Assembly: GCA_017451025.1 (NCBI GenBank)
Contig: JAFSSM010000021.1
Span: 62,001 to 126,000, forward strand
DNA: 64,000 bases
Direction: 5' to 3'
Origin: Synergistaceae bacterium
GTDB lineage: Bacteria; Synergistota; Synergistia; Synergistales; Aminobacteriaceae
Shown here in pieces: positions 53,696 to 62,899 of this stretch. Position numbers and translations under genes: made by a program. The notes beneath the pieces are model-generated. The model saw only the letters and a program-made list of their open reading frames with translations, had not been told where the DNA came from and ran no database searches. Numbering within the stretch: the first letter of the stretch is position 1; every line of letters starts with the position of its first letter.

Positions 53696-56341
53696 ATGAA
53701 GAGATTCAGAAGTAAAGTGTTAATGCTGGCGGTTATGATGCTGGCAATATGTGCAGAGGCATGGGCTGACGTGGAAATCAACGAGACGAATTTTCCTGAT
53801 GATTTGTTTCGTAACTATGTCAGCGGTACTTTCGACAAGGACAGTAATGGAACTCTGAGTAATGCGGAAATTGCCACAGTAACACGTATGGATGCATTAC
53901 ATTCTTCGCGTATATCATCGTTGAAGGGCATAGAACATTTTACTGCTTTAATGATATTAAACTGCTACAAGGATGAGTTGACATCACTAAATGTGAGAAA
54001 AAACGCCGCTTTGGAAACTCTACGTTGCAGCTATAACCAGTTAAAGACTCTTGACGTGAGCAGAAATACCGCTTTGCGAATTCTGTATTGCGACAATAAC
54101 CAGTTCTCGGCTATTGATGTGAGCGGGTGTTCTGTGTTGAGTGAGCTGTCCTGCAGTTTTCCAATAAAGGATTCAGGCGAAGGGTTCGAGTTCAATTTGA
54201 TAGACTTCAAAAGAGCATATAACCTTGACGGAGATTATGACTCTAGCAAGAGTTTTTACGCCTATAGTGAACTTGGTTGGATTTTTTCTTCATCAACATC
54301 CCAAACTGCTAGAGCAACTTTCGATGTAGCGTCAAGCATTATGTATTTTCCAAAGTATAAGTCAGAAAAGTTATCGTACATTAACTTTTATTTCAAGCCT
54401 ACAGCAGTAGATAGACCAACAATGAGAGTAATGGTGTATCCTTCTTCATCAGAGACAGAAGACCCCGCAGATTTCATCACAATTTCTTCACTGCCTGACT
54501 GCTCGACAGATATTCCCTACACTTACAGCCTCACAGAATCCGAATCATCTTCCGCGGTCTGGACTCTCATCAGCGGAGACCTTCCCGACGGCCTCACTCT
54601 CTCATCTGACGGCACAATCTCAGGCACTCCGTCAACTGCAGGGACTTTCTCGTTCACCGTTCAGGCACAATCAGGTTCAGCGACAGAGTCAAAGCTATTC
54701 ACAATCAATGTAACCTTTTCGCCGGTACGCGCACCGAAAATCAAGACCGACTCACTTCCTGACGGCTTCATTAACTCACCTTACGGCCAAAAACTTACAG
54801 CTTCAGGAACGTCAACAGGCTTAACGACTCTAACATGGTCGGCTGATAATCTCCCTGACGGTTTCACTCTCAGCAAATCAGGCTATCTATCTGGCACTCC
54901 GAAAATTGAAGGCACATTCACTTTCACAGTTCAGGCCGCAAATTCGGTGAACTATGACAGAAAAACTCTCACGCTGAAAATCTCTGCTGCTCCGTCACAC
55001 TCTAAGCCTTCAATCACAACAAGCTCGCCCCATACTGCCGGAACAGGAGAGCAATATACTTGTCAGCTTATGGCTTCAGGGACTCCGCCGTTCACGTGGG
55101 CAGTCAAGGGAAAATTGCCGGACGGACTCAGCATAAATGACTCAGGACTGATTACCGCCACTCCGTCAAAGAAGGGGAAGAAGAAAATTACTGTTACAGC
55201 CAGCAACGATTTCGGCAAGGACACGAAGAAAATAACCCTGAATGTTTATGATCTGCCTGTAATCGTAACAGAGACTCTCAAGAATGCGACTGTGGCCAAG
55301 AAGTATAATGCTTCCTTCAAGGCTAAGGGGACTGCTCCGTTGACGTGGGAATTTGAGGGCTATCTTCCTGACGGCCTCAAGATTGACGAAAAGAGGCACA
55401 AAATCTCAGGCACTCCGACAAAGAACACTGCCGGCGAGATACGTTTGACTGTGAGCAATTCTGCAGGCGAGCTGTCAAGAGTTTTTACTATGAAAGCTGA
55501 TGCTATAGTGCCAGTCATCAAGACAAAGAAACTCAAGGACGGAACTTACGGCAAGAGCTACAACTCTGCAGTCAAGGTTAAAGGCACTGCACCGATAACA
55601 TTATCACTCTCCGGAAGTCTGCCTGAAGGTCTCTCATTTAACAACAAATCAGGAAGTATTACAGGGACTCCGATTGAGGTATGCACTGACCGTAAAATAG
55701 TCATCACAGCGTCAAACATGGGAGTCAGTGCGGATAAAGAATACTCACTCACAATCAAGGCCGTTGCTCCGAAGATTACGACTAAATCACTGGCCAATGC
55801 CACACAGGGAACTGCTTACTCTGCACAGCTTGAGGCAACAGGAACTCCGGCTATAACTTGGAGTGCGTCGGGACTTCCGGCGGGCTTGAGCATTAGTCAG
55901 AGCGGAGAGATTTCCGGGACTCCGACAGAATCAGGCAAGTTTACGGTGAAAATTACGGCGGCAAATTCGGCCAAGTCAGCAAAGAAAAGCTACAAGCTGA
56001 ATGTTACAGCAAACAGCACCAGCGCAAGCAATAAATCTCCGTCATCTATCACGGTGAATAACTCACAGACTCATAATATCTCAGTGAATGAGAATGATGG
56101 TGTGAGCACTATGCTTCCGGGAAATTATGCCGCTAAAGATTCTTTGCCGGTTAATGACGGGCTAATTGTGGTGTATGAGTTCCCGGAAATCAGTTCAATA
56201 GTGGAGTTCTTTGACGAGAATGGAGCAGAAATTGATTCAGTTCCGGAGAGCAGGAATGTAGTAGTGTCCGTTTGGTTCAATGCAAAGACAATCTATAACC
56301 CGGCATTAGCTGTAAAACCGGCAGCATATCCCGCAGAATAA
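53696..56341 (+). CDS. Secreted protein: EF-hand-like/LRR start, six Ig-like repeats, shortened C-terminal module
   Basis: 881 residues from ATG 53696 with AGGAGG upstream. Signal peptide (VLMLAVMMLAICAEAWA). Residues 25-70 give INETNFPDDLFRNYV and a calcium-loop-like DKDSNGTLSNAE; residues 75-150 are leucine-rich repeats (L..LDVSRNTALRILYCDNNQ). Six Ig-like domains follow from about 265. The final 65 residues match only the second half of the module in the other two proteins (VEFFDENGAEIDSVPESR...VSVWF). Single gene, likely surface exposed. Confidence 0.82.
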   Translation: MKRFRSKVLMLAVMMLAICAEAWADVEINETNFPDDLFRNYVSGTFDKDSNGTLSNAEIATVTRMDALHSSRISSLKGIEHFTALMILNCYKDELTSLNVRKNAALETLRCSYNQLKTLDVSRNTALRILYCDNNQFSAIDVSGCSVLSELSCSFPIKDSGEGFEFNLIDFKRAYNLDGDYDSSKSFYAYSELGWIFSSSTSQTARATFDVASSIMYFPKYKSEKLSYINFYFKPTAVDRPTMRVMVYPSSSETEDPADFITISSLPDCSTDIPYTYSLTESESSSAVWTLISGDLPDGLTLSSDGTISGTPSTAGTFSFTVQAQSGSATESKLFTINVTFSPVRAPKIKTDSLPDGFINSPYGQKLTASGTSTGLTTLTWSADNLPDGFTLSKSGYLSGTPKIEGTFTFTVQAANSVNYDRKTLTLKISAAPSHSKPSITTSSPHTAGTGEQYTCQLMASGTPPFTWAVKGKLPDGLSINDSGLITATPSKKGKKKITVTASNDFGKDTKKITLNVYDLPVIVTETLKNATVAKKYNASFKAKGTAPLTWEFEGYLPDGLKIDEKRHKISGTPTKNTAGEIRLTVSNSAGELSRVFTMKADAIVPVIKTKKLKDGTYGKSYNSAVKVKGTAPITLSLSGSLPEGLSFNNKSGSITGTPIEVCTDRKIVITASNMGVSADKEYSLTIKAVAPKITTKSLANATQGTAYSAQLEATGTPAITWSASGLPAGLSISQSGEISGTPTESGKFTVKITAANSAKSAKKSYKLNVTANSTSASNKSPSSITVNNSQTHNISVNENDGVSTMLPGNYAAKDSLPVNDGLIVVYEFPEISSIVEFFDENGAEIDSVPESRNVVVSVWFNAKTIYNPALAVKPAAYPAE

Positions 56342-56357
56342 CAGCCGCAAAATACCG

Positions 56358-56388
56358 CACCCCTCACCATATTTTGATGAAGGGTGCA
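56358..56388. terminator. Stem-loop between convergent Ig-repeat gene 3 and murJ
   Basis: GCACCCCTCA pairs with TGAAGGGTGC (one wobble), 11-base loop. T-rich but no clear T run on either side; likely a shared weak terminator. Confidence 0.45.
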
Positions 56389-56393
56389 CATCT

Positions 56394-57941
56394 TCACTTC
56401 TTCTTGATGAATGCCTGGCGCAATAACCCCCATTCCTCGAACTTCAGCTTGACAGTCGCAATACCGTACATTGATGCGGCCGCACCGATAACTCCCAGCA
56501 TCCACAAAGCACGAACCCCTAATCTCCATTCAGGATTATACGGCAGAACGAATCTATAGAGCATTATCGCCACGTCCAGCACCGCCAGCACAATCAGGTA
56601 ATCCCCCAGAACTTTGCGTGTGATTATTCCAAGAGGACGACCGAGCTTCTTGCGGACATACCTCAAGCCCAGCATTCCCGACAACGTAAACGCAATTCCC
56701 GGTGCCAGCGCAAGACCGTTATACCCCATCGGCCACACCAGAACCACCGACAGCACAGCAGTAGCTCCCACGCTGAACAGCGTAACCCTGAACGCCTCGC
56801 GCGGCATCGACAGCGCATACAGTGCCCTCATCACGACAGTCGAGCACGCCATTCCGGGAAGACCGAGCATACTGAACGCCAGCGTCGAAGTTGTTGCGTC
56901 CCAAGCCCACGCCCCGAACTGCCCCCTCACGAACACAATGTGCACGAACTCACGCGAAATTTCCATCATTCCAAGCGACGCAGGAAGCACCACAAACAGC
57001 GCAAACCTTACTGCCTGCCGCAAGGTATCCACAAATTCATCATCATTCTTGGCCCGCGCTAACTGTGGCAACACTGCCTGCGAAATCGCTATAACGAACA
57101 ATCCCAACGGCAATTGCAATATCCTGTTCGAGTAGTTCAGTACGGAAATGCTCCCTGCCTGCAAAAATGATCCCAGCATTCTGCTGATTACCGGGTTTAC
57201 CTGATTCAACGAGAGGCCCGCCGCATACGGCAGAAACAGCTTCATTATTTTCTTCAGGTCTGGGTCTTTCAGGTCGGGACGTGCAGGATAAAGCACAGCC
57301 TTCATCTTGAAGCCGTAAAGCCATTGCGTCATGAAGTGCGCAAAACCTCCGCACAGAACTGACAGCGCAAGACCGTACACCCCAAAGCGAGCGGCGAAGA
57401 ACGGTGCGGTAATTATGAATGTCAAGTTGCTCAAAGCAGGCGAGAGTGCCGGGACGAAGAATGACCCCAGCGAATTTAGAGCACCCATCGTGAGGGCTTC
57501 GAGGGAAATGAATATCAGGAATGGAAACATCCACCTCGTCAGGCCGACCGCCAAAACGGAATTAGCCTCATCGAAACCAGGAGCCATTATTTTCACGAGA
57601 GCAGGTGCTCCGGCGATGCCAAGACCCACCACAAAAAGAGTCGCACACATCAGCACCGTCATCGTTCCGCGCGCGAGTGCAAGTGCCTTCTCTCTGCTTC
57701 TGGTGAGTGCCTGCGAGAACACAGGGACGAACGCCGCAGAAAGTGCTCCTTCAGCGAGGAGCTGGCGCGCTAAATTCGAGAGGGTGTAGGCGACGTTGAA
57801 GGCATCCATTGCGCGGGTTGCACCGAATAGTGCCGCAACTATAACCTCACGTGCCAGGCCAAGTATGCGGCTGATTAACGTTCCGGCCATCATGAACACT
57901 GCATGACGGAACATTGAAGGATTTGACGAATTACTCTGCAA
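56394..57941 (-). CDS. murJ: Lipid II flippase MurJ
   Basis: Moves lipid II across the inner membrane for peptidoglycan synthesis. 515 residues, about 14 membrane helices. N-terminal GTLISRILGLAREVIVAALFG with the conserved arginines, LLAEGALSAAFVPVFSQAL near 60 and later FFAARFGVYGLALS. Member of the MviN group. 21 bases after the comF gene, probably co-transcribed. Confidence 0.94.
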   Translation of the reverse strand: MQSNSSNPSMFRHAVFMMAGTLISRILGLAREVIVAALFGATRAMDAFNVAYTLSNLARQLLAEGALSAAFVPVFSQALTRSREKALALARGTMTVLMCATLFVVGLGIAGAPALVKIMAPGFDEANSVLAVGLTRWMFPFLIFISLEALTMGALNSLGSFFVPALSPALSNLTFIITAPFFAARFGVYGLALSVLCGGFAHFMTQWLYGFKMKAVLYPARPDLKDPDLKKIMKLFLPYAAGLSLNQVNPVISRMLGSFLQAGSISVLNYSNRILQLPLGLFVIAISQAVLPQLARAKNDDEFVDTLRQAVRFALFVVLPASLGMMEISREFVHIVFVRGQFGAWAWDATTSTLAFSMLGLPGMACSTVVMRALYALSMPREAFRVTLFSVGATAVLSVVLVWPMGYNGLALAPGIAFTLSGMLGLRYVRKKLGRPLGIITRKVLGDYLIVLAVLDVAIMLYRFVLPYNPEWRLGVRALWMLGVIGAAASMYGIATVKLKFEEWGLLRQAFIKKK

Positions 57942-57962
57942 GAATTATCACCTCAATAGAGA

Positions 57963-59219
57963 TTATACAGAAGCGAGGGTGTACGCACACACAACTATTG
58001 CTCCTGCATTGCGGCAGGACTCGGCAAGACAGGAGAGCGTCATTCCGGAAGTGCACACGTCATCAACGAGAGCAATGCGTTTTCCCCTGATGTCCTGAGT
58101 GATTCTGAAGTCTGAGGGCGATATGTCGGCTCTGCTTTCGCTGACGGCTCTTCTGGGTACGTCGCGCGTCCACACCGCCGCATCGAGAATCTTTACGTTC
58201 CACAATTCGCACATTCCTTCTGCGAGTTTCAGAGATTGGTTGTAGCCTCGTTCGCTGTCGATGTGTAACGGTACAGGCAGAAGGTAATCCGCCATGCACT
58301 CCCCGAATTTTTCCGCCATGTGCCGGCCCATAGGGGAGCAGAGTCCAATTCCGCCGGTGTACTTGAGCTTGTGGATCTCCTCCCTGATGCCGCTTTCGTG
58401 GTAGTTCGCGGCGGAATAGACCGTGAGATTCTGAAGCTGTCTCACTATCACTTCTCCGGTGAAGAATCTGTAGAGGGAAGCGTAGCGTTTCTCGGCGTAT
58501 GAGCTGTCCTCAATCGCAGCAATGTCTGAGGTTTGAGGCTGTGCTTTCACCTCACTGCAAGCAAGGGTATACGCACAGACAACTTCTGCTCCGTCGCGCT
58601 TGCAAGTTTCAGCAAAGCACCCAAGCGTTCTTCCAGAAATACACGCATCATCCACCAGCACAACCCGTTTTCCGTAAATATCGCGCGTCAGCCTGAAATC
58701 CTCGTAGGTTATCCCGTCGGTGTGGTGCACATCTCGGGTCCACAATGCCGCATCGATAATCTCAATCCCCCATACCTCACGCATCCCTTCAGCGATTTCA
58801 CGAGCCTGATTGTAGCCGCGTTTGCTGAACAGGTGCAGCGGAACAGGAATCAAGTAATCCGCGCTGCACTTGCCGAATTTTTCCGCTAAGTGCCTGCCAA
58901 GCGGACGACACAGCTCACGCGTAATTTTCAGCCTCCTCACCGCCTCACGCGCAAGCTCATCTTTCAGGTCAGCGGCGGCGTACACCGTCAAACCCCTTGC
59001 CTCGCGCACAACCCCCTCACCCTCAAACAGCAAGGGTATTAGTCTTTCGGGGGGAATGTCCCTTACCGGCGGCTTGCAGTCCGGACAAATTTTCACGCCC
59101 GGCCTTCCGCAGACCTCACAGCTAACCGGAAAAAGAAAATGCAGGAGAATTTCAACGATATTCCTCGCGTGCTCGGTGAACAAGCTCATCACATCTGTTA
59201 TTGCGCTCATCGTATGCAT
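57963..59219 (-). CDS. Tandem-duplicated ComF-like phosphoribosyltransferase
   Basis: 418 residues, about twice the size of ComF. N-terminal zinc-ribbon-like CEVCG...CPDC (about 34-50), then two copies of the same domain. Copy 1 (about 77-220): PVPLHLFSKRGYNQA and VVLVDDACISGRT. Copy 2 (about 265-418): PVPLHIDSERGYNQS and IALVDDVCTSGMT. Both keep the PRPP loop. The zinc motif is not repeated. ComF takes part in DNA uptake, fitting comEA/comEC nearby. The start is uncertain: ATG 59219, 59210 or a later one; it overlaps rnhA by 68 bases at most. Confidence 0.85.
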   Translation of the reverse strand: MHTMSAITDVMSLFTEHARNIVEILLHFLFPVSCEVCGRPGVKICPDCKPPVRDIPPERLIPLLFEGEGVVREARGLTVYAAADLKDELAREAVRRLKITRELCRPLGRHLAEKFGKCSADYLIPVPLHLFSKRGYNQAREIAEGMREVWGIEIIDAALWTRDVHHTDGITYEDFRLTRDIYGKRVVLVDDACISGRTLGCFAETCKRDGAEVVCAYTLACSEVKAQPQTSDIAAIEDSSYAEKRYASLYRFFTGEVIVRQLQNLTVYSAANYHESGIREEIHKLKYTGGIGLCSPMGRHMAEKFGECMADYLLPVPLHIDSERGYNQSLKLAEGMCELWNVKILDAAVWTRDVPRRAVSESRADISPSDFRITQDIRGKRIALVDDVCTSGMTLSCLAESCRNAGAIVVCAYTLASV

Positions 59220-59595
59220 GTCCCTTCACCCAGTGCCATTTGACCCTGTGAAGGCGTGTCAGCTCCTCCAGCCTCTCCCACAAGTCCCGGTTCAGAACGT
59301 CGCCTCCCGCTGAAGTCTTCCAGCCTTTGCGCTTCCAGTTGGACAGCCAGCGTTTCACGAAGGCATTTTGCAGGTACGAAGAATCAGTGTGTAAATCTAC
59401 CTCGCAAGGAACTTTCAGTGCCTCCAGCGCACGAATTGCCGCCGTAAGTTCCATCCTGTTGTTCGTGGTGTTAGCTTCTGCACCCCAAATTTCGCGCTCC
59501 CTGTTGTGTTCGGGGGAATAAAGGATTGCCGCCCAGCCGCCAAGACCGGGATTCGGAGAAGCTCCGCCGTCTGTATAGATAATCACGTGTGGCAT
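59152..59595 (-). CDS. rnhA: Ribonuclease HI
   Basis: 147 residues from ATG 59595 (MPHVIIYTDGGASPNPG), with GAGGAA eight bases upstream; a start at 59610 would overlap that site. Catalytic residues are in place: D in IYTDGG, E in RMELTA, D in HTDSSY and D near NNRCDEL. Cuts RNA in RNA-DNA hybrids. Confidence 0.94.
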   Translation of the reverse strand: MPHVIIYTDGGASPNPGLGGWAAILYSPEHNREREIWGAEANTTNNRMELTAAIRALEALKVPCEVDLHTDSSYLQNAFVKRWLSNWKRKGWKTSAGGDVLNRDLWERLEELTRLHRVKWHWVKGHAYDERNNRCDELVHRAREEYR

Positions 59596-59599
59596 AGGC

Positions 59600-60709
59600 T
59601 TATTCCTCAAAAATTATGTCTATCACTACCGGGCCTTCAGTGTAAATATCGCCGGAAGCAATTGCGCTGATTATCACAGGCCCTCCAATCCGGCCAAGCT
59701 CATCAACTGCACTGAAGAATGCCTCACCCTCAAGAGTCCCGACGTTGTTCGTCGCAGGGTCAGGCAGTATTCCGTCATTGAGTGCCTTGTTCCTCAGCTC
59801 ACGCAGAAAAATGTGAAGCACCTCTTCGGGCTTGGCCGTATCGCTCCCCGCAAAGAACTTACGGTAGACCGGCGTTCCGTCGCGGTAAGTGAGAATGCTC
59901 GTGCCGTTCTCGAGCCGGACGTTTATGCGCAGATTTTCACCGAAAACGTAATTTTCGCCGGACAGTGCCCGTACATACTGCCTCATGTCTGCCCCTGCAA
60001 GCTCCTCGATAAGTGCCGCCTCTGTCTCCTGGTCAAACTCCACAGGCACATCACGCATTCTCGTTAATGACCTGTTCGAGATAAGTGTTAAGACGTTCAG
60101 CCTTACCTGCTGTTTCAGGACGTTAATCCTCTGCGAAATTTCCTCGCGGCTCATTCCAGGCTCAAATGCTGACTGCCCAAGCAAGACATTAGCACTCAAA
60201 GCTATTGCGTCGCTCCGCAAAGCCTTAATCTGGTCGCGAAGCTGACGGGACTCCTCCCGCATCAGCGACAAAGAAGCCTGCAGTTCATCCCTCTGAAGCT
60301 CAAGAATAAGCTGGTCGTTCCTCATCGAGTCCAGCTCAAAACTCGTAAGGTCTAAGCTCGCTGACGCTTCGGCCAAGCTCACACGTGCCTGCTGTGCGTT
60401 CTCCTCGCTCCGTGTCAGCTGAAATTGCAGGTCATACATCTGCTGCTGGAGCATCTTCATTCCGAAAAGCGCGGTCCTCACGTCCTGAGAGAACACCGAC
60501 ATCACCGCAAGCACTCCCACAGCAATTAACGCTCCGGTGAACGCTGTGATGAGTCGGCTGGTGTGCTTGGGCCTGAGGCCGAAGAGGGACATTCGCTTTT
60601 TGCCGTACTTTGAGCCTAGAGAGTCTCCCAGAACTGCGAGGGCCGCACTCCCGAATACCAGCGAGAGAATTAACAGCCAGTTAGTATCCTCGAGGAAACG
60701 CACAAACAA
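59600..60709 (-). CDS. DUF3084 membrane-anchored coiled-coil protein
   Basis: 369 residues from TTG 60709 with AAGGAG about 10 bases upstream. Two membrane helices (about 10-30 and 52-75) flank a KYGKKRMSLFGLRPKHTS cytoplasmic loop, followed by a coiled coil at about 85-200 and a globular C terminus. Matches DUF3084, known mainly from cyanobacteria and some diderms; function unknown. Confidence 0.82.
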   Translation of the reverse strand: MFVRFLEDTNWLLILSLVFGSAALAVLGDSLGSKYGKKRMSLFGLRPKHTSRLITAFTGALIAVGVLAVMSVFSQDVRTALFGMKMLQQQMYDLQFQLTRSEENAQQARVSLAEASASLDLTSFELDSMRNDQLILELQRDELQASLSLMREESRQLRDQIKALRSDAIALSANVLLGQSAFEPGMSREEISQRINVLKQQVRLNVLTLISNRSLTRMRDVPVEFDQETEAALIEELAGADMRQYVRALSGENYVFGENLRINVRLENGTSILTYRDGTPVYRKFFAGSDTAKPEEVLHIFLRELRNKALNDGILPDPATNNVGTLEGEAFFSAVDELGRIGGPVIISAIASGDIYTEGPVVIDIIFEE

Positions 60710-60715
60710 GATTAA

Positions 60716-61573
60716 TCAGCTCCTTGCGTGAAGATAAGGTTCAAGCTCGGAAAACAGCACCGACACAAAAATTAGCGCACAGCCTATCCCCGCCCGGAAG
60801 CTGAGGCTCTCTCCAAGAAATATTATTCCGCCGGCGAGGCCGAAGACGGATTCGAGGCTCATTATTATTGTCGCGTGAGAAGGTTCGGCGTATTTTTGGG
60901 CGCATATCTGCATTACGTAGCACCCGAACGTCGCAAAGATTATCGTGAACGCCAGTTCCCAGATACTACCCATATCCAGAAGCACCGGACGATTCTCGAA
61001 CAGCAACGACGAAATCAGCGCAAAGGCCGCGAAGCTCACGAACTCGACGAAACTTAAAGCTATAGGGTCGCTGTTCTGCGTCAGCCTGCTTATCGCTATA
61101 ACCTGAACCGCAAACGTCAGTGCACATATCACCGTCAGGCTGTCCCCGATTAACGACGCTTCGGAGATGTCCTCGCCGGTCAGCAGGTACATTCCGCCGA
61201 CGCACAGCACAGCCGCAAAAAGTTTTACGCGGCCCGGAAACTTCTTGTTCATTGCCCAGAGCATAAGCGGCACCATCAGGACATAAGTTGCCGAGATAAA
61301 CGCAGAACGTCCTCCGCCAATGTAGTTAAGCCCGACAGTTTGGGACGCTATAGCCAGAAAAAGCAGGAAGCCTATTATCACGCCGCCCTTCAGTTCATGA
61401 CGGAAGGATTTATGTATACGCCTGAAGAAACACGCGTAGAGCATAACTGACCCCGCAGAAAATCTCAGGAACAACAGCCAGCTCGCAGGGTATACCCCCA
61501 CGAGAATCTTCATAGTTACGAAGCTGATTCCCCAGAAGAAAGCGCAGTAGAGCAGGCCAAGATCCGCGAGCAT
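60716..61573 (-). CDS. EamA/DMT-superfamily transporter
   Basis: 285 residues, ten predicted helices in two EamA repeats (about 5-135 and 145-280). The first repeat starts FFWGISFVTMKILVGVYPASWLLFLRF, the second has the SLESVFGLAGGIIFLGE stretch. Substrate unknown. ATG overlaps the DUF1015 stop by one base (TAATG). Confidence 0.87.
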   Translation of the reverse strand: MLADLGLLYCAFFWGISFVTMKILVGVYPASWLLFLRFSAGSVMLYACFFRRIHKSFRHELKGGVIIGFLLFLAIASQTVGLNYIGGGRSAFISATYVLMVPLMLWAMNKKFPGRVKLFAAVLCVGGMYLLTGEDISEASLIGDSLTVICALTFAVQVIAISRLTQNSDPIALSFVEFVSFAAFALISSLLFENRPVLLDMGSIWELAFTIIFATFGCYVMQICAQKYAEPSHATIIMSLESVFGLAGGIIFLGESLSFRAGIGCALIFVSVLFSELEPYLHARS

Positions 61574-62778
61574 TATCGTATTTTCCTCGCCTCAAGGTAA
61601 TATCGCTTCTCTTGTGCATGTCCCATTGAGAAAGTCTTTCGCGGCAGGACTCCAGAATCGGAAATTACCCTGAAGAAGTCGCTTTTTGCTTTTGCGTCGA
61701 ACGGCGGCATCTCAAGTCCCACACATCCATCCTCTGCCGAAAGTTTCACCAGTGCGTCGGTGTCGTGAATGTAGTCAATCGCATATTCTTTCTCGTCAAG
61801 ATATTTCTGGAGGACGATTAGTGCCGAAGCTCCCTTGCTCCTGTCTATGTGAAGAGTACCCTTTTTCCCCTGAGCGTAATACGTAATCGGCCAGGAGGAC
61901 CCGAAAATTCCTGCGCATATATCGTTCTTGACGGCAGCGATAAACTCGTCGGGATTAACTCCCTTAACGATTCGGTGAATAGGCTCGAATTTCAGCGAAG
62001 GATCGTGAATATTCTCCAGCTCAACCATTGCGTAACGAGCGAGCTGGTTAGTCTCGCGCTGTTCATTCCAGCAGGCTTTGGCCGCCGCAAGAGAGTGATT
62101 ACCGTCGCCGACAGCGAACACTAACGACAATTCCCGGCTCTTGCGCTTGATGTAACTGGCCAGCCTGGTGTTGAAGGCCCGTGCGTGGTCGCCCTGAACC
62201 AGCCACCCCTGAATCCTTCCGCCACCGAGCATAAGCTCGAAGTCGTAGAGCTTCTTCATGCTGTGCTTCGAGAGCTTGAAGGCCTCGATTAGTTCTCTGC
62301 GTTCGTCGTCGCACAGAAGTATCACGTGAGAAAGTTCAAGCTCTGCGTTGTCGCGGATTGCTTTGCGGGGAGGAATGCGTTCAGTTACCGTGAGTTCCGT
62401 TGCGCGTATTTGCGGCGAAGTCCCGGGCTGGTAATCATATTCCTCAAGGTCAATCACTCCAACTAAGCCGGGACGTATCGAGCCGTCAAGAAGTGTGCGC
62501 TCAACATAAATATATGCGTCCTTGTACTCGGTGAAGATATTCTGTTCCAGATAGTCATGCATCATGGAATTTATGTGCGCAAAATCTTCTCTGCCCTTGC
62601 CTTGCAGGAGAGCTTCAGGAAGTATCAGGCTGTATGCTGACGGCAAATTTTTCGCGAGTGCAATTTCACGTGCCTGTTCCCAGTATTCGGGCTGTGAGGT
62701 GAACTGATCACAGGCAATCACTGCCCACGAAGACAAGTCCTGCATTTTGGGCAGGAGAAGGTTAGCTGCTCTGAAAAT
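61573..62778 (-). CDS. DUF1015 protein, probable ATT start
   Basis: 401 residues. The body (WAVIACDQFTSQPEYWEQ, VFAVGDGNHSLAAAKACW) is typical DUF1015; members of this family include serine kinases. The first ATG, 62745, lacks a ribosome site and leaves out the conserved start. The same frame goes back 11 codons to ATT 62778 (IFRAANLLLPK), and AAGGAA lies 9 bases before that ATT. Either a rare ATT start or a one-base error in TATTTTC; with one T fewer an ATG at 62787 would be in frame. Confidence 0.75.
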   Translation of the reverse strand: MFRAANLLLPKMQDLSSWAVIACDQFTSQPEYWEQAREIALAKNLPSAYSLILPEALLQGKGREDFAHINSMMHDYLEQNIFTEYKDAYIYVERTLLDGSIRPGLVGVIDLEEYDYQPGTSPQIRATELTVTERIPPRKAIRDNAELELSHVILLCDDERRELIEAFKLSKHSMKKLYDFELMLGGGRIQGWLVQGDHARAFNTRLASYIKRKSRELSLVFAVGDGNHSLAAAKACWNEQRETNQLARYAMVELENIHDPSLKFEPIHRIVKGVNPDEFIAAVKNDICAGIFGSSWPITYYAQGKKGTLHIDRSKGASALIVLQKYLDEKEYAIDYIHDTDALVKLSAEDGCVGLEMPPFDAKAKSDFFRVISDSGVLPRKTFSMGHAQEKRYYLEARKIR

Positions 62779-62815
62779 AGCTGTTCATTCCTTTCGTGTG
62801 GATATAATGTAAATA

Positions 62816-62844
62816 ATTTTAGGCTTGGGTCAAATATGCGTCAA
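62816..62844 (-). promoter_or_regulatory. Sigma70-type promoter of the DUF1015-murJ operon
   Basis: Minus strand TTGACG (62839-62844), 17-base spacer, TAAAAT (62816-62821), 38 bases before the ATT. A plus-strand TATAAT (62862-62867) for comEA lies close by, so the divergent promoters overlap. Confidence 0.65.
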
Positions 62845-62899
62845 TTCGTGCACCTGCGTTATATAATCAGCGTAAAAATCCATATTCAGGAGAAAAGCC

